Source of the DNA: Micromonospora chokoriensis
GTDB lineage: Bacteria; Actinomycetota; Actinomycetes; Mycobacteriales; Micromonosporaceae
Assembly (NCBI RefSeq): GCF_900091505.1
Contig: NZ_LT607409.1
Span: 434,001 to 498,000 of the forward strand
Length of the DNA stretch: 64,000 nucleotides
Reading direction: 5' to 3'
Position numbers and translations under genes: made by a program. How positions within the stretch are numbered: position 1 is the first letter of the stretch; each line of letters opens with the position of its first letter. The notes under the pieces were generated by a model. It saw nothing but the letters and a program-made list of their open reading frames with translations. It was not told the DNA's origin and ran no database searches. This document shows, piece after piece, positions 17,893 to 27,520 of this stretch.

Positions 17893-17970
17893 GGCCCAGG
17901 ACCACGGCCAGGCCCAGGACCACGGCCAGGACCGGGGCCAGGCCCAGGACCACGGCCAGGACCGGGGCCG
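17893..17970. repeat. 30-bp tandem repeat tract
   Basis: The unit starting GGCCCAGGACCACGGCCAGG (30 bp) occurs at 17911-17940 and 17941-17970 with one difference, preceded by an 18-bp partial copy at 17893-17910. Related GGCC/CACGGCC text surrounds it. It is in the spacer between convergent genes. Confidence 0.8.
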
Positions 17971-17986
17971 GGGCCGGGACCACGCG

Positions 17987-18742
17987 TCAGCGGACGCTGC
18001 GGGCGAACTGTCGTGCGGCCCAGACGACGCCCAGTACGGCGAGCACCGCGGTGATGCTCAGGCCCTGCCAGACCTTGTCGCTGCCCAGGTCGCCGGCGAA
18101 CAGCGCGCGGGTGCCGTCGACCGCCCAGGAGAACGGGTTCCAGTCGGCGATGCCCTGCAACCAGCCGGGGGCGAATGTCAGCGGCAGCAGAATGCCGGAC
18201 AGCAGCAGTACGGGCTGCGCCACGGTGTTCATCAGCGGGGCCAGCGCGTCCTCGCTCTTGACCTTGAGCGCCACGCCGTAGGAGACGGCCGAGGTCATGA
18301 GGGCGATGAGGGCGAGCATCAGGTACGCCAGCAGGAGGTCACCGAGGAACACCCGCAGGTCGAACAGGAGCGCCAGCAGGGTGATGATGACGGCCTGCAC
18401 CAGGAGCGACACCACGTCGCGCAGTGAACGGCCGAGCAGCAGGGCGAGCCGGCTGATCGGGGTGACCCGCGAGCGTTCGATGACCCCGGCTCGCAGCTCG
18501 GCGATGAGGCCGAACCCTTGGAAGAGGCCACCGAAGATGGCCAGCAGCACCAGCAGACCGGGTACGAAGATCTTGTAGGCGGCCGCCTGGGTGGGGGCGT
18601 TCAGGGCTGGCTTGAGCAGCGGGGCGAAGAGCAGCAGGTACATCACCGGCTGGAACACGCCGACGAAGACCCAGACCGGGTTGCGCAGCAGCAGTTGGGT
18701 CTGCCGCTGGAAGATCAGCCACGTGTCACGGGCGAATTTCAT
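17987..18742 (-). CDS. ABC-2 type transporter permease (DrrB-like)
   Basis: A 251-residue membrane protein with about six hydrophobic segments, preceded by a typical amphipathic start TWLIFQRQTQLLLRNPVW. ELRAGVIERSRVTPISRLALLLGRSLRDV between segments 2 and 3 is characteristic of DrrB-type permeases, which with one ATPase form drug or lipid exporters. The ATG at 18742 has GGAG eight bases upstream. It is the distal gene of the PadR - ATPase - permease set on the minus strand, separated from the ATPase by about 200 bp of 9-bp repeats. A longer frame reading through those repeats was rejected. Confidence 0.88.
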   Translation of the reverse strand: MKFARDTWLIFQRQTQLLLRNPVWVFVGVFQPVMYLLLFAPLLKPALNAPTQAAAYKIFVPGLLVLLAIFGGLFQGFGLIAELRAGVIERSRVTPISRLALLLGRSLRDVVSLLVQAVIITLLALLFDLRVFLGDLLLAYLMLALIALMTSAVSYGVALKVKSEDALAPLMNTVAQPVLLLSGILLPLTFAPGWLQGIADWNPFSWAVDGTRALFAGDLGSDKVWQGLSITAVLAVLGVVWAARQFARSVR

Positions 18743-18809
18743 GAGTGGTCTCCGAGTGGTCGAGACTCGCGATGCGAGCGATGCGAGCGATGGCCGAGGC
18801 TCGCGCAGC

Positions 18810-18899
18810 GAGCGGGACGAGCCGTACGAGCGGAACGAGCCGAACGAGCCGTACGAGCGGAACGAGCCGAACGAGCCGTGCGAGCGGGACGAGCGGACG
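18810..18899. repeat. 9-bp minisatellite (GAGCSGNRC) and GCTCGC palindromes
   Basis: Ten consecutive 9-mers of the type GAGCCGTAC / GAGCGGAAC / GAGCCGAAC fill the spacer between the ABC permease and ATPase genes; three of them combine into a 27-bp unit repeated exactly at 18819-18845 and 18846-18872. The tract is framed by copies of CTCGCGCAGCGAGC at 18800-18813, 18907-18920 and 18952-18965, the last inside the ATPase 3' end. Confidence 0.85.
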
Positions 18900-18945
18900 G
18901 TCGACGCTCGCGCAGCGAGCCGCAGCGAACGATGCGGACGAACGG

Positions 18946-19905
18946 TCAGGACTCGCGCAGCGAGCGGCCGGTCTTGGTGAGGAAGACGTCGTCCAGGCTG
19001 GGCCGGTGCAGCTCGATCGAGCGCAGCTCCAGGCCCGCGTGGTCGAGTCGGCGCAGCACCTGCGGGATGGCGGTGGCGCCCTCGTCGACGTAGAGGCGCA
19101 GGCCGCCCTCGTCGGCGGTCTCCAGCTTGTTGACGTACGGCTCGCCGTCGAGGGCCTTGGCGGCCTGCGGCGTGGCGGTCAGGTCGAGGCCGACCAGCAC
19201 CACGTCGCCGGAGATCTCCCGCTTCAGCTCGGCGGGGGTGCCCTCGGCCACGACCTCGCCGTTGTCCATGATCGCGATCCGGTCGCAGAGCGCGTCTGCC
19301 TCGTCCAGGTAGTGCGTGGTGATGAAGACGGTCATGCCGTCGCTGCGCAGTCGGCGGATCTCGTCCCACATGTGGGCGCGGCTCTGCGGGTCGAGGCCGG
19401 TGGTCGGCTCGTCCAGGAAGACGATCTTCGGCTCGTGGATGATGCCGAGCGCGATCTCGACCCGTCGGCGTTGACCGCCGGAGTAGGTCTTGCACGTGCG
19501 GTCGGCGTACTCGGTGAGTTGGAAGGCGTCCAGCGCGCGGACGGCGCGGCGCTGCGCGTCGGCCTTGCTGATGCCGTACATGCGGGCGTGCAGCACCAGC
19601 TCCTCGCGCGCGGTGGACTCGTCCCAGGTGCTGCCGCCCTGTGGGACGTAGCCGATGCGGCGACGCACCTCGGCCGGGTCCTTGCGGAGGTCGGCGCCGG
19701 CGATGGTGGCCTCGCCGCCGTCGGGCTCGATCAGCGTGGCGAGCATCCGCAGCGTGGTGGTCTTGCCGGCGCCGTTCGGGCCGAGAAAGCCGAAGATCTC
19801 GCCCTCGGCGACCTCGAGGTTGACGCCCCGCACGGCGTCCACCGTCTTCGTCTCTCGACCCGCGCGGGAGCGGAACGACTTCCGCAGCCCCCTGGTCTCG
19901 ATCAT
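18946..19905 (-). CDS. ABC transporter ATP-binding protein (DrrA-like)
   Basis: A 319-residue ATPase: Walker A GPNGAGKTT near residue 43, signature YSGGQRRR, Walker B IVFLDEPTTGLDP and H-loop TTHYLDEAD, then a C-terminal domain typical of DrrA (daunorubicin-resistance type) proteins, ending LHRPSLDDVFLTKTGRSL. It should power the ABC-2 permease downstream, exporting a hydrophobic compound. The ATG at 19905 has AGGAG six bases upstream. Its last residues (RSLRES) are encoded by one of the dispersed CTCGCGCAGCGAGC repeats, so the native C-terminus may have been replaced. A putative PadR operator overlaps its promoter at 20015-20030. Confidence 0.92.
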   Translation of the reverse strand: MIETRGLRKSFRSRAGRETKTVDAVRGVNLEVAEGEIFGFLGPNGAGKTTTLRMLATLIEPDGGEATIAGADLRKDPAEVRRRIGYVPQGGSTWDESTAREELVLHARMYGISKADAQRRAVRALDAFQLTEYADRTCKTYSGGQRRRVEIALGIIHEPKIVFLDEPTTGLDPQSRAHMWDEIRRLRSDGMTVFITTHYLDEADALCDRIAIMDNGEVVAEGTPAELKREISGDVVLVGLDLTATPQAAKALDGEPYVNKLETADEGGLRLYVDEGATAIPQVLRRLDHAGLELRSIELHRPSLDDVFLTKTGRSLRES

Positions 19906-20014
19906 CTCTGCTCCTGATCGTTCGGGCCGGTCGAGGCCGGCCGTCGAGTGGGACGACGCCGAACGGCGCACTCCCCCGCTGTGCAGACAGCAGGCTAACG
20001 CGATATAGCGTTTC

Positions 20015-20030
20015 TAGTCAACGTTGATTA
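20015..20030. promoter_or_regulatory. Putative PadR operator at ABC exporter promoter
   Basis: TAGTCAACGTTGATTA, an imperfect palindrome with core TCAACGTTGA. It matches the site upstream of the PadR gene (20668-20683) at 12 of 16 positions. On the minus strand it contains TTGACT, a -35-like hexamer 18 bp from a TAGCCT -10, so a bound repressor would block the ATPase promoter. It also overlaps the PadR stop codon. Confidence 0.6.
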
Positions 20031-20654
20031 TTCCTGACGGGCCTCACGCCGGCCGTCGCCCTCGCGCCACCCCGACCAACCTTCCGTGTTCTCCAGCTCA
20101 GCAGGCAGGTACGACACACCGGATTCGATGCGTTCCGCGATTCGCTCGCACCAGGTCATCTCCGCCTCGGCACGCGCCGACCACAGCTCGGACATCCAAC
20201 TGACGTGCACCGGCTTGGTGTTGCGCACCCAGTCCGAGCCGAGCGAGGCCCGCATCGACTCGATGCCGGCCCGCAGCAGGTTGGCCCGGTTGCGCAGCGC
20301 CGCCGCCGCCTCGGGCCGAGGCATCGCCGGCAGGAAGGAGAAGGCGGCCGTGAACGGGTCGATCGGCTCGGAGAAGTTCCACCACAGGTTGCGCAACAGC
20401 GTCTCGAACTCGTCCTCCCCCTTGGGGGTGACTTCGTAGGTGGTGCGGGCCGGCCGGGCGCCGACCTGCTCGGTGGCGACGGCCCGGAGCAGCCCCTCCT
20501 CGGTGAGTTTGCGCAGAGCGTGGTAGATCGATCCGGGCTGCACGTTGGCCCACCTGTCGGCACTCCAGCTCAGCAGCTCACGGCGCACGTCGTAGCCGTG
20601 CACGGGCTGCATCCACCGCACCAGACCGAGGATCATCATTCGAGTCGCAGACAC
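20028..20654 (-). CDS. PadR-family transcriptional regulator
   Basis: A 208-residue PadR regulator with the N-terminal winged helix (SATRMMILGLVRWMQPVHGYDVRRELLSW, then PGSIYHALRKLTEEGLL) and the C-terminal helical virulence-activator-like domain (about 95-185) used for dimerisation and ligand binding. It sits just upstream of the DrrAB-like exporter on the same strand, the standard setting for a repressor of drug efflux. Matching 16-bp palindromes upstream of itself and upstream of the exporter suggest autorepression and control of the pump. The GTG at 20654 is preferred: the family usually begins at this SATR segment. Confidence 0.9.
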   Translation of the reverse strand: MSATRMMILGLVRWMQPVHGYDVRRELLSWSADRWANVQPGSIYHALRKLTEEGLLRAVATEQVGARPARTTYEVTPKGEDEFETLLRNLWWNFSEPIDPFTAAFSFLPAMPRPEAAAALRNRANLLRAGIESMRASLGSDWVRNTKPVHVSWMSELWSARAEAEMTWCERIAERIESGVSYLPAELENTEGWSGWREGDGRREARQE

Positions 20655-20667
20655 CTCACAAGCGTAA

Positions 20668-20683
20668 TAGCCAAGTTTGACTA
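20668..20683. promoter_or_regulatory. Putative PadR operator at its own promoter
   Basis: TAGCCAAGTTTGACTA, palindromic TAG-N-CAA...TTG-A-N-TA, 14 bp upstream of the GTG at 20654. Same length and consensus (TAGYCAANNTTGAYTA) as the site at 20015-20030. Confidence 0.6.
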
Positions 20684-20747
20684 ATGGAGGGTGGCCCCAG
20701 TGCCGCATCCCACACTGAGCGATCGTTAGGGCCGCCAGGGTGGCCGA

Positions 20748-20753
20748 TACACT
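20748..20753 (+). promoter_or_regulatory. -10 box (TACACT) for accA-type gene
   Basis: TACACT gives a leader of about 30 nt that includes the GGAGGAG ribosome-binding site at 20774-20780. Confidence 0.4.
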
Positions 20754-20788
20754 CCCCGTCAGTAACCTGCCCGGGAGGAGCCACGAAG

Positions 20789-22540
20789 GTGCGCAAGGTA
20801 CTCATCGCCAACCGCGGCGAGATCGCCGTCCGGGTGATCCGTGCGTGCCGCGACGCCGGCCTGGACAGCGTCGCCGTCTACGCGGACTCCGACCGCGACG
20901 CCCTGCACGCCACCCTCGCCGACGAGGCGTACGCGCTCGGTGGTGACAGCGCGACCGAGACGTACCTGCGCATCGACAAGCTGCTCGACGTCGCCGCCCG
21001 GGCCGGCGCCGACGCCGTACACCCGGGTTATGGCTTTCTTTCGGAGAACGCCGACTTCGCCCAGGCGGTCATCGACGCCGGGCTGACCTGGATCGGCCCC
21101 ACTCCGCAGGCCATCCGGGACCTCGGCGACAAGGTCACCGCCCGGCATATCGCCCAGCGGGCCGGTGCCCCGCTCGTCCCCGGCACCCCGGATCCGGTGG
21201 CCAGCCCGGACGAGGTGATCGCCTTCGCCGCCGACCACGGCCTGCCGGTCGCCATCAAGGCGGCCTTCGGCGGCGGTGGCCGCGGCCTCAAGGTCGCCCG
21301 CACGATGGAGGAGATCCCCCAGCTGTTCGAGTCGGCCACCCGGGAGGCGGTCGCGGCGTTCGGCCGGGGCGAGTGCTTCGTCGAGCGCTACCTGGACCAG
21401 CCCCGGCACGTCGAGGCGCAGGTCCTCGCCGACCAGCACGGCAACGTGATCGTGGTCGGCACCCGGGACTGCTCGTTGCAACGTCGGCACCAGAAGCTCG
21501 TCGAGGAGGCCCCCGCGCCGTTCCTCACCGACGCCCAGCGGGCGCAGATCCACGACAGCGCCAAGGCGATCTGCCGCGAGGCCGGCTACCACGGCGCCGG
21601 CACCGTCGAATACCTGGTCGGCGTGGACGGCACGATCTCCTTCCTGGAGGTCAACACCCGACTCCAGGTCGAGCACCCGGTCACCGAGGAGACCGCCGGC
21701 ATCGACCTGGTCCGCGAGCAGTTCCGGATCGCCGACGGCGAGAAGCTGCGCATCACCGAGGACCCGACGCCGCGCGGGCACTCCATCGAGTTCCGGATCA
21801 ACGGCGAGGACCCGGGCCGCAACTTCCTGCCCGCCCCCGGCACTGTCACCGCTCTGCGGCTGCCCACCGGCCCGGGTGTGCGGGTCGACACCGGCATCTC
21901 GGCCGGCGACGTGATCGGCGGCAACTTCGACTCGCTGCTCGCCAAGGTGATCATCACCGGTGAGACGCGGACCGAGGCCCTGGAACGCGCCCGCCGCGCG
22001 CTGGACGAGATGGTCCTCGACGGCATGGCCACCGCCCTGCCGTTCCACCGGCTGGTGGTGCGCGACGAGGCGTTCACCGCCGAGCCGTTCAGCGTGCACA
22101 CCCGGTGGATCGAGACCGAGTTCCACAACACGGTGCCGCCCTTCACCGCCGCCGCCGGCACCGCCGAGGCGCCGGCCGAGCGCGACACCGTCGTGGTCGA
22201 GGTCGGCGGCAAGCGCCTCGAGGTCAGCCTCCCCGCCGGCTTCGGCGGGAGTACGACCACCGCGGCACCCGCCTCCCGTAAGCCGACCCGGCGCGGTGGC
22301 GGTGCGAAGGCCGGCGCCCCGGTCGGCGGAGACGCGCTCACCTCGCCGATGCAGGGCACCATCGTCAAGATCGCGGTTGCCGACGGCGACACCGTGGCCG
22401 AGGGCGACCTGGTGGTGGTGCTGGAGGCGATGAAGATGGAGCAGCCGTTGCACGCCCACAAGGCGGGCACTGTCAGCGGGCTCGCCGCCGAGGTCGGTGC
22501 CGTGATCACCGCCGGTGCCGCCATCTGCACCATCGCCTGA
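20789..22540 (+). CDS. Acetyl/propionyl-CoA carboxylase alpha subunit (biotin carboxylase + BCCP)
   Basis: A 583-residue fused alpha subunit: biotin carboxylase N-domain starting [23 protein letters not shown]-grasp with [11 protein letters not shown], the [15 protein letters not shown] motif, and a C-terminal carboxyl-carrier domain with biotinylation motif EAMKMEQ, where Lys549 is the attachment site. It carboxylates biotin with ATP and bicarbonate and hands it to the beta subunit (pccB, 3.8 kb); birA at 2.9 kb would load the biotin. Such alpha subunits can serve several beta subunits, so it may also act in malonyl-CoA supply. GTG 20789 has GGAGGAG nine bases upstream. The 105 bp of open frame upstream cover the PadR promoter and were not used. 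Confidence 0.94.
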   Translation: MRKVLIANRGEIAVRVIRACRDAGLDSVAVYADSDRDALHATLADEAYALGGDSATETYLRIDKLLDVAARAGADAVHPGYGFLSENADFAQAVIDAGLTWIGPTPQAIRDLGDKVTARHIAQRAGAPLVPGTPDPVASPDEVIAFAADHGLPVAIKAAFGGGGRGLKVARTMEEIPQLFESATREAVAAFGRGECFVERYLDQPRHVEAQVLADQHGNVIVVGTRDCSLQRRHQKLVEEAPAPFLTDAQRAQIHDSAKAICREAGYHGAGTVEYLVGVDGTISFLEVNTRLQVEHPVTEETAGIDLVREQFRIADGEKLRITEDPTPRGHSIEFRINGEDPGRNFLPAPGTVTALRLPTGPGVRVDTGISAGDVIGGNFDSLLAKVIITGETRTEALERARRALDEMVLDGMATALPFHRLVVRDEAFTAEPFSVHTRWIETEFHNTVPPFTAAAGTAEAPAERDTVVVEVGGKRLEVSLPAGFGGSTTTAAPASRKPTRRGGGAKAGAPVGGDALTSPMQGTIVKIAVADGDTVAEGDLVVVLEAMKMEQPLHAHKAGTVSGLAAEVGAVITAGAAICTIA

Positions 22541-24088
<1,548 letters not shown>

Positions 24089-24109
24089 CCCCACCCACCC
24101 ACCCACCCC

Positions 24110-24174
24110 GTTGATCATGAAGTTGTTGCCTCTCGCATCGCGGGGCTTCTCGTGGCAATAACTTCATGATCAAC
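24110..24174. repeat. GATCATG inverted repeat, copy C
   Basis: Arms 24110-24130 and 24154-24174 pair over 21 bp with one G-T mismatch (arm begins GTTGATCATGAAGTTGTT), loop 23 nt. It is a diverged relative of copies A and B and lies between the convergent guaB1 and TetR genes, so it probably also terminates transcription. Confidence 0.8.
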
Positions 24175-24197
24175 AGGGGAAGGGGTGTGGTTCGCCC

Positions 24198-24779
24198 TTA
24201 GGTTGTCAGGCGGCGCAGGACTTCGCGGGCTGCGTCGCTCGGGTTGTCGCCGACCCGGTCGGGCAGGGCTTTGGCCAGCCAGAGGGTGGCGAAGCCGTGG
24301 GCGATCGACCAGGCGGCGAGCGCGTCCCGGTCGGTGTCGGCGGGCGCGCCACCGCCGGGTAGGGCGGCCACCCCGGAGCGGAGTGCGGCACCAGCGCGAT
24401 CCCGGGCGGCGGTCAGTTCAGCGTCGTCCGGCCGGTGCAGCTCGGGCCGGAACATCACCTCGAAGTACGCGCGGCGCCGGACGGCGAAGTCCACGTACGC
24501 GACGCCGGCCTCGAGCAGGTCGCCACCGGCCCGGACCAGCGCCTGCGCCAACAGGTCGAAGCCCTGGGCTGCGAGCGCGGTGAGCAGGCCCGCCTTGTCT
24601 CCGAAGTGGTGCGCGGGCGCGGCGTGCGAGACGCCGGCTCGACGGGCCAGGTCGCGCAGGCTCAACGCGGTGGGCCCGACCTCCTCGATGGCCTCCAGCG
24701 CGGCGGTGAGCAGTGCGCGGCGGAGATCCCCGTGGTGGTACGCACGCGTGTCGGTCACGTCAGAATCGTATCTTGCCAT
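24198..24779 (-). CDS. TetR/AcrR-family transcriptional regulator
   Basis: A 193-residue TetR regulator. The HTH lies at about residues 30-62 (LSLRDLARRAGVSHAAPAHHFGDKAGLL); the C-terminal ligand domain belongs to the group with AYFEVMFRPEL. It is divergent from the DoxX-like gene with 60 bp between. Two 15-bp palindromes in that spacer, one covering its own start codon, are the likely operators, so autorepression and control of the DoxX gene are expected. The ATG at 24779 is preferred; an in-frame GTG at 24758 is an alternative that would leave the operator outside the gene. Confidence 0.88.
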   Translation of the reverse strand: MARYDSDVTDTRAYHHGDLRRALLTAALEAIEEVGPTALSLRDLARRAGVSHAAPAHHFGDKAGLLTALAAQGFDLLAQALVRAGGDLLEAGVAYVDFAVRRRAYFEVMFRPELHRPDDAELTAARDRAGAALRSGVAALPGGGAPADTDRDALAAWSIAHGFATLWLAKALPDRVGDNPSDAAREVLRRLTT

Positions 24780-24786
24780 TGACAAG
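24772..24786. promoter_or_regulatory. Putative TetR operator 1
   Basis: CTTGCCATTGACAAG, a 15-bp palindrome with one mismatch, overlapping the regulator's start codon. It matches operator 2 at 13 of 15 positions. Confidence 0.65.
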
Positions 24787-24806
24787 ATGCCACCTCGACT
24801 CGCAAT

Positions 24807-24821
24807 CTTGTCACTGACAAG
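24807..24821. promoter_or_regulatory. Putative TetR operator 2
   Basis: CTTGTCACTGACAAG, perfect 7-bp arms around a single base, 18 bp before the DoxX start. Centre-to-centre distance to operator 1 is 35 bp. Confidence 0.7.
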
Positions 24822-24839
24822 TTTTCGAGGAGGATTTCG

Positions 24840-25286
24840 ATGGCACCCCTGATCGCCCTGCTCGTCGGCAGCGCCCTGGCCCGCCTCGCCGGCCTGGCCG
24901 GCATCTCCGCGCTGGACGGTTGGCACCCCGCTCTGCGCGTCGGGCTGGCCCTGATGTTCGCGCTGACCGCCGTCGCGCACTTCGACGGCCGGCGGCGCGG
25001 CGACCTGATCGCGATGGTCCCGCCCCGACTGCCGCGACCGGACCTGCTGGTCACCGCAACCGGAGTGCTGGAACTGGTCGGCGCGATCGGCCTGCTGGTG
25101 CCGGCGACCGTCCGCATTGCGGCGGCCGGACTCGCCCTGCTGATGCTCGCGATGTTCCCGGCCAACGTCTCGGCCGCACGCCGAAGGCTGACCCTCGCCG
25201 GACGCCCGGTCACCCCTCTCGCGCAGCGCACCGCGCTGCAACTGGTCTTCGTCGCGGCGGCGGTCGCTATTTCGTTTGGCCCCTGA
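24840..25286 (+). CDS. DoxX-family membrane protein
   Basis: A 148-residue protein with four hydrophobic segments (about 1-20, 31-46, 73-88, 92-108 and a final one at 130-146), the DoxX-like pattern including ALMFALTAVAHF and VLELVGAIGLLVPAT. DoxX proteins are poorly characterised; in mycobacteria one forms a thiol-stress complex. AGGAGG lies seven bases before the ATG at 24840. Its divergent TetR neighbour and the operator pair suggest induction by a small molecule. The stop codon lies within a 17-bp palindrome that belongs to the next promoter or terminates this transcript. Confidence 0.8.
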   Translation: MAPLIALLVGSALARLAGLAGISALDGWHPALRVGLALMFALTAVAHFDGRRRGDLIAMVPPRLPRPDLLVTATGVLELVGAIGLLVPATVRIAAAGLALLMLAMFPANVSAARRRLTLAGRPVTPLAQRTALQLVFVAAAVAISFGP

Positions 25287-25296
25287 CTATCAGGGG
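25280..25296. promoter_or_regulatory. 17-bp palindrome before MarR gene
   Basis: CCCCTGA-CTA-TCAGGGG overlaps the DoxX stop and ends 2 bp before the MarR -10 box. It could be the MarR operator or a short terminator hairpin; the position beside the -10 favours an operator. Confidence 0.5.
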
Positions 25297-25298
25297 GC

Positions 25299-25304
25299 TA
25301 ATCT
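25299..25304 (+). promoter_or_regulatory. -10 box (TAATCT) for MarR-exporter operon
   Basis: TAATCT is 6 nt before the GTG at 25311, with no ribosome-binding site. Confidence 0.5.
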
Positions 25305-25310
25305 ACGGTC

Positions 25311-25793
25311 GTGGAACTCGTGACCCTCCAGGACGTGCCTCTCGGACGACTGCTGGTGGTGGCCGGGCACCTGGTCGGGCAGCGGTGGAACCGCTACCTC
25401 GCCGAGGAGCACGGCCTCACCCAGGCCGGCATGATCACCCTGATGACGCTCGCCCGACACGGCGAGCTGCCCCACCGGCAGGTCGCCGAGAAGGGCTTCG
25501 TGCGCCCGGCGACCCTCACCGGCATCGTCGACACCCTCGAACGCGACGGTCTGGTCGAGCGGCAGCGCGACGACAGCGACCGGCGCAGCATCCGACTCGC
25601 CCTCACGCCCGCCGGGCGGGAGCGGGCGGCTGCGCTCAGCGCGTTGATGCACTCCGGACGCCCGCTCACCTCGGTCGACGCCGACCCGGAGAAGGCCCAG
25701 GTCATCCGCGAGTTCCTGCTGGAGGTCATCGGCAGCGGGGACGACCCGCGGATGACCGGACGCCTCACCGAACCGAAGGATCCGGCGTGCTGA
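25311..25793 (+). CDS. MarR-family transcriptional regulator
   Basis: A 160-residue MarR protein: helical N-terminus, HTH and wing in LPHRQVAEKGFVRPATLTGIVDTLERDGLVERQRDDSDRRSIRLALT (about 54-98), then dimerisation helices. It overlaps the first ABC-exporter gene by 7 nt, and the exporter genes follow in tight overlap, so this is a self-regulated efflux operon. MarR proteins normally repress and are released by phenolic or drug-like ligands. The palindrome at 25280-25296 is the best operator candidate. The start is a leaderless GTG. Confidence 0.9.
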   Translation: MELVTLQDVPLGRLLVVAGHLVGQRWNRYLAEEHGLTQAGMITLMTLARHGELPHRQVAEKGFVRPATLTGIVDTLERDGLVERQRDDSDRRSIRLALTPAGRERAAALSALMHSGRPLTSVDADPEKAQVIREFLLEVIGSGDDPRMTGRLTEPKDPAC

Positions 25794-27520
25794 TCCGACT
25801 GTTGCGCAACCAACTGCGCACCTACCAACGACCACTGCTGGCGGTGGTGTTGCTCCAGTTCGTGGGCACCATGGCCTCGCTCTACCTACCGAGCCTCAAC
25901 GCGGACATCATCGACCAGGGCGTCGCCCGGGGCGACACCGACTACATCGTCCGCACCGGCGGTTGGATGTTGCTGGTCAGCCTGGTCCAGATCGCCTGTT
26001 CGATCGCCGCCGTCTATCTCGGCGCACGCGTCGCGATGGGCTTCGGCCGGGACGTCCGCGCCGAACTGTTCGGGCACGTCAACCGGTTCTCCGCCCGCGA
26101 GGTGGCCCGGTTCGGCGCGCCGTCGCTGATCACCCGCAACACCAACGACGTCCAGCAGGTGCAGATGCTCGTGCTGATGAGCTGCACGATGCTGGTCGCC
26201 GCACCGATCATGAGTGTCGGTGGCGTCTTCATGGCGCTGCGCGAGGACATCGGCCTGTCCTGGTTGATGCTGGTCAGCGTGCCCGTGCTGGCCATCGCAC
26301 TCGGCGCGATCATCCGCCGGATGGTGCCGGGCTTCCGGCTGATGCAGACCCGCATCGACACTGTCAACCGGGTGCTGCGTGAGCAGATCACCGGCATCCG
26401 GGTGGTCCGTGCCTTCGTCCGCGAGCCGTACGAGACGGACCGCTTCGCCGTCGCCAACGCCGACCTGACCGCCACCGCGCTGCGTACCGGCCGGTTGCTG
26501 GCGCTGATCTTCCCGGTGGTCATGCTGGTGCTGAACGTGTCCAGCGTGGCGGTGCTCTGGTTCGGCGCACAACGGGTGGACGCCAACGCCATCGAGATCG
26601 GCGCGCTGACGGCCTTCCTGGCGTACCTCATGCAGATCCTGATGGCGGTCATGATGGCCACCTTCATGCTGATGATGGTGCCGCGGGCGGCGGTCTGCGC
26701 CGAACGCATCGTCGAGGTGCTGGACACCGACTCCTCGGTGGTCCCGGCCGCCGCGCCCGTCACCGACCTGTCCACGCGGGCGGAGCTGGAGCTGCGCGGC
26801 GTGCGCTTCCAGTACCCGGGGGCGGTCGAGCCGGTGCTGCGCGACATCTCCTTCCGGGCCGCCCCGGGCACCACCACGGCGATCATCGGCAGCACCGGTG
26901 CCGGCAAGACGACACTGCTGTCGCTGATCCCCCGCCTGGTCGACGTCACCGCGGGCGCGGTGCTCGTCGACGGTGTCGACGTGCGGGAGCTGGCACCCGA
27001 CGAACTGTGGCGACGCATCGGCCTGGTGCCGCAGCGGCCGTACCTGTTCACCGGGACGATCGCGAGCAACCTGCGCTACGGCAACCCGGACGCCACCGAC
27101 GAGGAGCTGTGGGCGGCCCTGGAGATCGCCCAGGCCCGGGACTTCGTGGCGCAGATGCCCGGCGGGCTGGACGCCCCGATCGCGCAGGGCGGCACCACCG
27201 TCTCCGGCGGGCAGCGGCAACGCCTCGCCATCGCCCGCGCCCTGGTCCGGCAACCGGAGATCTACCTGTTCGACGACTCGTTCTCCGCGCTCGACCTCGG
27301 CACCGACGCGCGGCTGAGGGCGGCGTTGCGGCCGATCACCGCGCAGTCCGCTGTGGTGATCGTGGCCCAGCGGGTCTCCACGATCGTCGACGCCGACCAG
27401 ATCATCGTGCTCGAGAACGGAGGGGTCGTCGGAGTGGGACGACACGCGGAGTTGGTGGAGACCTGCCCGACGTACGCCGAGATCGTCGCCTCGCAGCAGA
27501 CGGCGGAGGTGGCGGCATGA
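25787..27520 (+). CDS. Heterodimeric ABC exporter subunit with degenerate ATP site
   Basis: A 577-residue half-transporter: six membrane segments (about 15-300) and a nucleotide-binding domain with Walker [10 protein letters not shown] (about 367), signature VSGGQRQR (about 470), and Walker B IYLFDDS. The catalytic Glu after Walker B is replaced by Asp497, and the H-loop His by Gln528 (VAQR). Both changes mark the non-hydrolysing site of heterodimeric exporters such as TM287/288 or BmrCD. The partner is the next gene, joined by ATGA overlap. The pair probably exports drugs or lipids. The GTG start overlaps the MarR stop by 7 nt. Confidence 0.9.
   Translation: MLIRLLRNQLRTYQRPLLAVVLLQFVGTMASLYLPSLNADIIDQGVARGDTDYIVRTGGWMLLVSLVQIACSIAAVYLGARVAMGFGRDVRAELFGHVNRFSAREVARFGAPSLITRNTNDVQQVQMLVLMSCTMLVAAPIMSVGGVFMALREDIGLSWLMLVSVPVLAIALGAIIRRMVPGFRLMQTRIDTVNRVLREQITGIRVVRAFVREPYETDRFAVANADLTATALRTGRLLALIFPVVMLVLNVSSVAVLWFGAQRVDANAIEIGALTAFLAYLMQILMAVMMATFMLMMVPRAAVCAERIVEVLDTDSSVVPAAAPVTDLSTRAELELRGVRFQYPGAVEPVLRDISFRAAPGTTTAIIGSTGAGKTTLLSLIPRLVDVTAGAVLVDGVDVRELAPDELWRRIGLVPQRPYLFTGTIASNLRYGNPDATDEELWAALEIAQARDFVAQMPGGLDAPIAQGGTTVSGGQRQRLAIARALVRQPEIYLFDDSFSALDLGTDARLRAALRPITAQSAVVIVAQRVSTIVDADQIIVLENGGVVGVGRHAELVETCPTYAEIVASQQTAEVAA

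Noticed and set aside
18810..18899. CRISPR-like regular repeat array
   Set aside because: The 9-bp units are contiguous without spacers, and no cas gene is present.
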